Shown piece by piece: positions 60,901 through 64,000 of a DNA stretch of 64,000 bases. The stretch spans positions 1,240,001 to 1,304,000 of the forward strand of contig NC_088314.1 of the NCBI RefSeq assembly GCF_910592395.1, given 5' to 3'. The position numbers and the translations under genes are program-made. Within the stretch, counting starts at the first letter, position 1. Each line of letters begins with the position of its first letter. The notes under the pieces were generated by a model that was not told the origin of the DNA, did no database searches, and saw only the letters and a list, made by a program, of their open reading frames with translations. The stretch is from Lineus longissimus. Taxonomy: Eukaryota; Nemertea; Pilidiophora; Heteronemertea; Lineidae.

Positions 60901-62134
60901 ACATCGAGCCATTCGAGTAGTAGGTATCTTGCATGCTTACTATGAACCATTTCAATGCCATCATCACCCTTTATCATCCTATCGAGTCCAAGTTTCCAAT
61001 TACCGAGTCTTTTTGTGCAATGAACTTTCGCATGTCTTGTATGTAGGCTGTTAGAATCGAAACAATCTGTCCCTCACTGTGGCAAGCAGCTAGGCGAGTC
61101 CAATCTGACTTAGACTTGAGGCCCTTCGATGTATCAAACCTATTGAAGCTAAAATCTATCCGCTTTCTATGACAAGTTATCCAGTTCTGATGTAGCAATA
61201 GATTTGCATAAAAGACTATTCTCATCCTTGTCTCGAAATGTCCTGCTCTGTCCAGTAGCTTACATGGCTATCTTTTAATGTGAACAACGCATGCCTTTTT
61301 ACTCCTATCAGTAGTTTGCCTTACCACCTATAATAATTTTCGCAACTTTAGCTGGTACCATGGGTAGCGCACTTGTGATACACTAGGTACGGCATCTGTG
61401 ATACCCTAGGGACCACATCTTTGATACCATGGATTTCGCAGCTTTCGTACCCTACTGCAGTTCATCTCAACTTGCGGTGACGATGAAAATGAGAAGTGGC
61501 AACCTTCTTTGGATACACCATAAATCGGGAAAAGAATAAATAAAAGGCTCGACCGAGATCGGAACCCGGGAATGTTTCGCACGCTAAGCACACTAGAGCA
61601 CTACGCCAATGTAGAAGCTCAACAATGAAGACAGTTTTGCACCTGTCCCTTGATGTTGGTTGTGCAAGGCCGTTAATTCGGCGGACGAACCAGCTGCAGT
61701 TAGTAAGCCTATAATTTAATCGTTTGATTTTTCAGAAAGCTTTGTGACAATCTTGGAGGATGGCAAGATCGATGGTCACCGGACGATAACCACAGATCTG
61801 AATAGGGAATACTTCTCAAGCGTAAGTAGGAGGGACCGCCAGTTGAAAACCGCTACACGTACCTGACCGCAACATCCATCATGTCTTCGTTACTTTGCTC
61901 ATTCGAGATTCTTATTCGGACATAGCCAGTGTCTTATGCCAAATGTCTCCAACGAAACAGCAGACAAAAATGATGTGATTGTGTCAAGCGCTTTAAAGTA
62001 GCCTGTTCCATTTTACCATCGTTTATATGCATTTCACCTTAACTCTTCAGTTGGCGAGGCAGAATCGGGACAAAAACGACCCCGATGACGTCACGTTTGT
62101 TTGCGTCATGCAGCTGAGCGAGGGCGACGTCTTT
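54974..62134 (+). CDS. CNBD2-like protein with two cyclic-nucleotide-binding domains, 3' end outside the window
   Basis: Thirteen exons join in phase: 54974-55179, 55513-55872, 56107-56233, 56518-56681, 56810-56883, 57186-57405, 57656-57733, 57998-58134, 58356-58573, 59034-59129, 59630-59735, 61736-61821 and 62051-62134 (652 codons, then GTGAGT, so it continues). The Ser/Lys-rich N-terminus is followed by a helical region (FYKRTKFIIVMSRVYHE, DYKPSLKGRISNEVKRVLS). The first CNB domain has VILREGHSVLYFYVILSG and the phosphate-binding cassette GDMFGELAIVNRTRRQSSV, keeping the Glu and Arg that bind cyclic nucleotide in this superfamily. A second CNB begins WLYFIKSGSCKVLL and seems to resume near SFVTILEDGK and QLSEGDVF after a long insert. 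Layout suggests CNBD2, which is testis-associated in mammals; the assignment is inferred from domain order. The exon ending at 58573 could instead end at 58570. Confidence 0.8.
61345..61440. repeat. Short degenerate tandem repeat, about 28-30 bp
   Basis: Three imperfect copies of a phrase like (C/T)TGTGATAC-CTAGG-ACC/ACGGCAT lie within a CNBD2-like intron (GATACACTAGGTACGGCATC, GATACCCTAGGGACCACATC, GATACCATGGATTTCGCAGC). Non-coding. Confidence 0.5.
61546..61612 (-). pseudogene. tRNA-derived relic (tRNA-Pro/Ala-like)
   Basis: On the minus strand GGCGTAGTGCTCTAGTGTG, then CTTAGCGTGCG and CCCGGGTTCCGATCTCGGTC, ending GAGCC. The 3' half closely follows the tRNA-Pro at 22366-22437 (shared GCTTAG-GTGCGA, CCCGGGTTC and GGTCGAGCC), but the T stem, acceptor stem and D arm no longer pair. 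It lies in a CNBD2-like intron. It could be a tRNA pseudogene or the head of a tRNA-derived SINE. Confidence 0.45.
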
Positions 62135-64000
62135 GTGAGTGTTTAAGTTTATTCTAACTGCACGGGTAACATTGTTTAACCAAGTACTCTCATTTGCAAA
62201 CCAAACGACGACCTTCGTAGCTCGTCGTCGGTTACTCAACTCACAAACTGCTTCAATTACCTATCTCGCTTGTTAGTAATTGACGCAGACTTCGCATTTT
62301 ACTAGCGACGTTTGGATCGTCAGTCTCAACCTGGGCAACACAATACAGGTTTCGAATCTTAAACTTTGATGTTATTATTCGTGGTGACAACTAGAACCAA
62401 GTGTGGTATATTGATAAACAAGCGAGCACATGCACCATGCTGCAATAGCATTCTATCAGTTCGTCCCCAACACCAACTCCCCACCAGCCATGCCCGTTTT
62501 ATTCGGACTATTTGACTAGATGACTGAGGGCCAGACGACTTGATGTAAACGAGGGAGATAATCGACTAACGTCATGAACTGGGGAATGAGCAAATAATTC
62601 CCGGGGGGGTATGCTACACGATCGGCCATGGGGTCAATGCTGAAGAGGATATGCCTTACGGCCAGCTCTGTGAGGGACGAAACTCTAGTGATGACGTAGT
62701 GAACATAGACGAAATAACATTTTGACTTCTTCCCACTGGATTTGGTATAATATCATACCGCAGATACAGAAATCTGTCAAATCTCATATACTGTACTCTC
62801 TCTAAGGATCTTACCACGAAAGCATCTTCCAGTTGTTTTATTGGTAGATCTTACACCGCCAAGGGCCATATTCACTCTGCCGCATACTGGGCATACTCCT
62901 CGCGGCAATTCAGACCACCATCTAAATTCCCTGAATCCCTGCGTAGCAATATTCAATATTACTGTCCACCGTTTTTATGCACCAGAGTTCTTGGTCAGTA
63001 TATGAGAGAAGCAAAATCATCTCATCGTTTTGCAATTTGAAGGAAGGTGTGCAACTTTCTCAACCGAGGAAGAAACACGCTGCTTTCTGCGATACCATAA
63101 TGTCATATGATTGCGGTCACATTGAGTAGATATCTCCCAGCCACCTGCAAAACCATCGTTGTCCTTCACAACTGTAATGCGAGTATTTAAATCCTACAGC
63201 TAAGTTATAACCACTGCACAGCTCTCTTAACAAACATATTTTATAATAGTCTCGGAGAACCTGCGATCCAACAAAGATGAGAACATAAAAAATCATCACA
63301 CACATAAAATTGCTATCAGAATTATATGCCAATCAGCTTTAGTCAACGCTTAGTTAAGCCACGATACATGATAGCTCCTGCAGCATTCGACTGGCTCAGT
63401 ATTACGTGTAACATTTATTAGTTTCATTTAAACCCATATCCATTCTTGTCACGTATTTCTTAAACCATAAATGAAAAGCTCATTCTGACGTTTGCGATGT
63501 GATTTTTGCCCTATGCGATGATGTATTTGTACACTGGGAGCGATGAGTAGGAGTAAAAGTGGTGCTCTGTGACACATCATAGAAAAAATAAAACCCAAGG
63601 ACGATGCTAGTAATTGAATAGAACGAAAACCGTTGATTGCGCCATGAGAAACGAAACCATCTGTTGATTTTCCACACAGGTGGGGATCTTACACCTCCAG
63701 AAGTAAAATAATGAATTTTGTATTGAAATGAAAAACGACTTTGAGCGTAGACTTGAGAACAGTAAGCAAAAGCTATCGCCGTCATCACTATCGCCAGATA
63801 CCAGGTCAAGTCTGCTGTCTGCATTGACACATCTTTCTCAACACATTGGTGTTATTGATGGAAAGGTGCTGCGTTACATGGTCATGGCCGTCAACTAATA
63901 ACGTTAATCGTGTTCCCTCATGCGGCGAACAAGTAATAGAGTGATAAAAAATGTATCGGGAGTTGATGATGTTCGTAATTTGTAGACGGCAGTCGAATGA
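62135..64000. other. Right end of the window, probably CNBD2-like intron
   Basis: The last confident CNBD2-like exon ends at 62134 with a GTGAGT donor; no following in-phase exon is recognised, so this is likely intron. A 116-codon minus-strand frame at 63480-63830 shows no recognisable domain. Confidence 0.4.

Noticed and set aside
1-64000. CRISPR arrays, operons or bacterial mobile systems
   Set aside because: The window is clearly eukaryotic; the only regular short repeat (33971-34280) has no spacers.

Overview
This is a window of a nuclear genome from an animal, most likely a marine invertebrate bilaterian. Genes are split by short spliceosomal introns (about 0.1-1.7 kb), tRNA genes are scattered, one tRNA carries an intron, and the gene set is metazoan (caveolin, ninjurins, COMMD7, SUMF1, a SETMAR-type methyltransferase without a transposase). 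I cannot assign a phylum from sequence alone. Exon models were built by hand from splice sites, reading phase and recalled protein families. All eight gene models join in phase.

Layout. 1-6278 (-): 5' half of a Ty3/gypsy-type LTR retrotransposon (LTR, tRNA-Pro-type primer site, 2 kb leader, gag, pol running off the left edge) with a textbook -1 frameshift signal. 9725-14839 (+): GRDP-like protein with a collagen-like stretch and a Gly/Cys tail. 18232-18760: tandem repeat. 19303-22134 (-): COMMD7. 22366: tRNA-Pro. 23398-29495 (-): two tandem ninjurin genes, with tRNA-Glu between them. 33971-34280: 31-bp minisatellite. 36010 (-): intron-containing tRNA-Ile(UAU). 39096-40616 (+): caveolin. 42804-47394 (-): SUCLG2, the mitochondrial succinyl-CoA ligase beta subunit. 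48298-50833 (-): SUMF1. 51160-52304 (-): SETMAR-like histone methyltransferase. 52750 (-): tRNA-Glu. 53.1 kb: relic of a caveolin exon. 54974 to beyond 62134 (+): CNBD2-like cyclic-nucleotide-binding protein, incomplete in the window.

Most striking: SUCLG2 carries two tandem versions of one 143-nt coding exon. Both have intact splice sites and the same phases. The first 25 complete codons encode identical residues although 15 of them differ synonymously, while the second half differs at 10 of 22 residues. Because 143 is not a multiple of three, using both or neither would break the frame, so the arrangement predicts mutually exclusive splicing of a TCA-cycle enzyme. Second is the retrotransposon frameshift cassette (GGGAAAC, 9-nt spacer, 7-bp stem, possible pseudoknot). 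The genes are mostly unrelated housekeeping or membrane functions and do not form one pathway. SUMF1 next to a SETMAR-like gene matches linkage in human and is probably ancient synteny.
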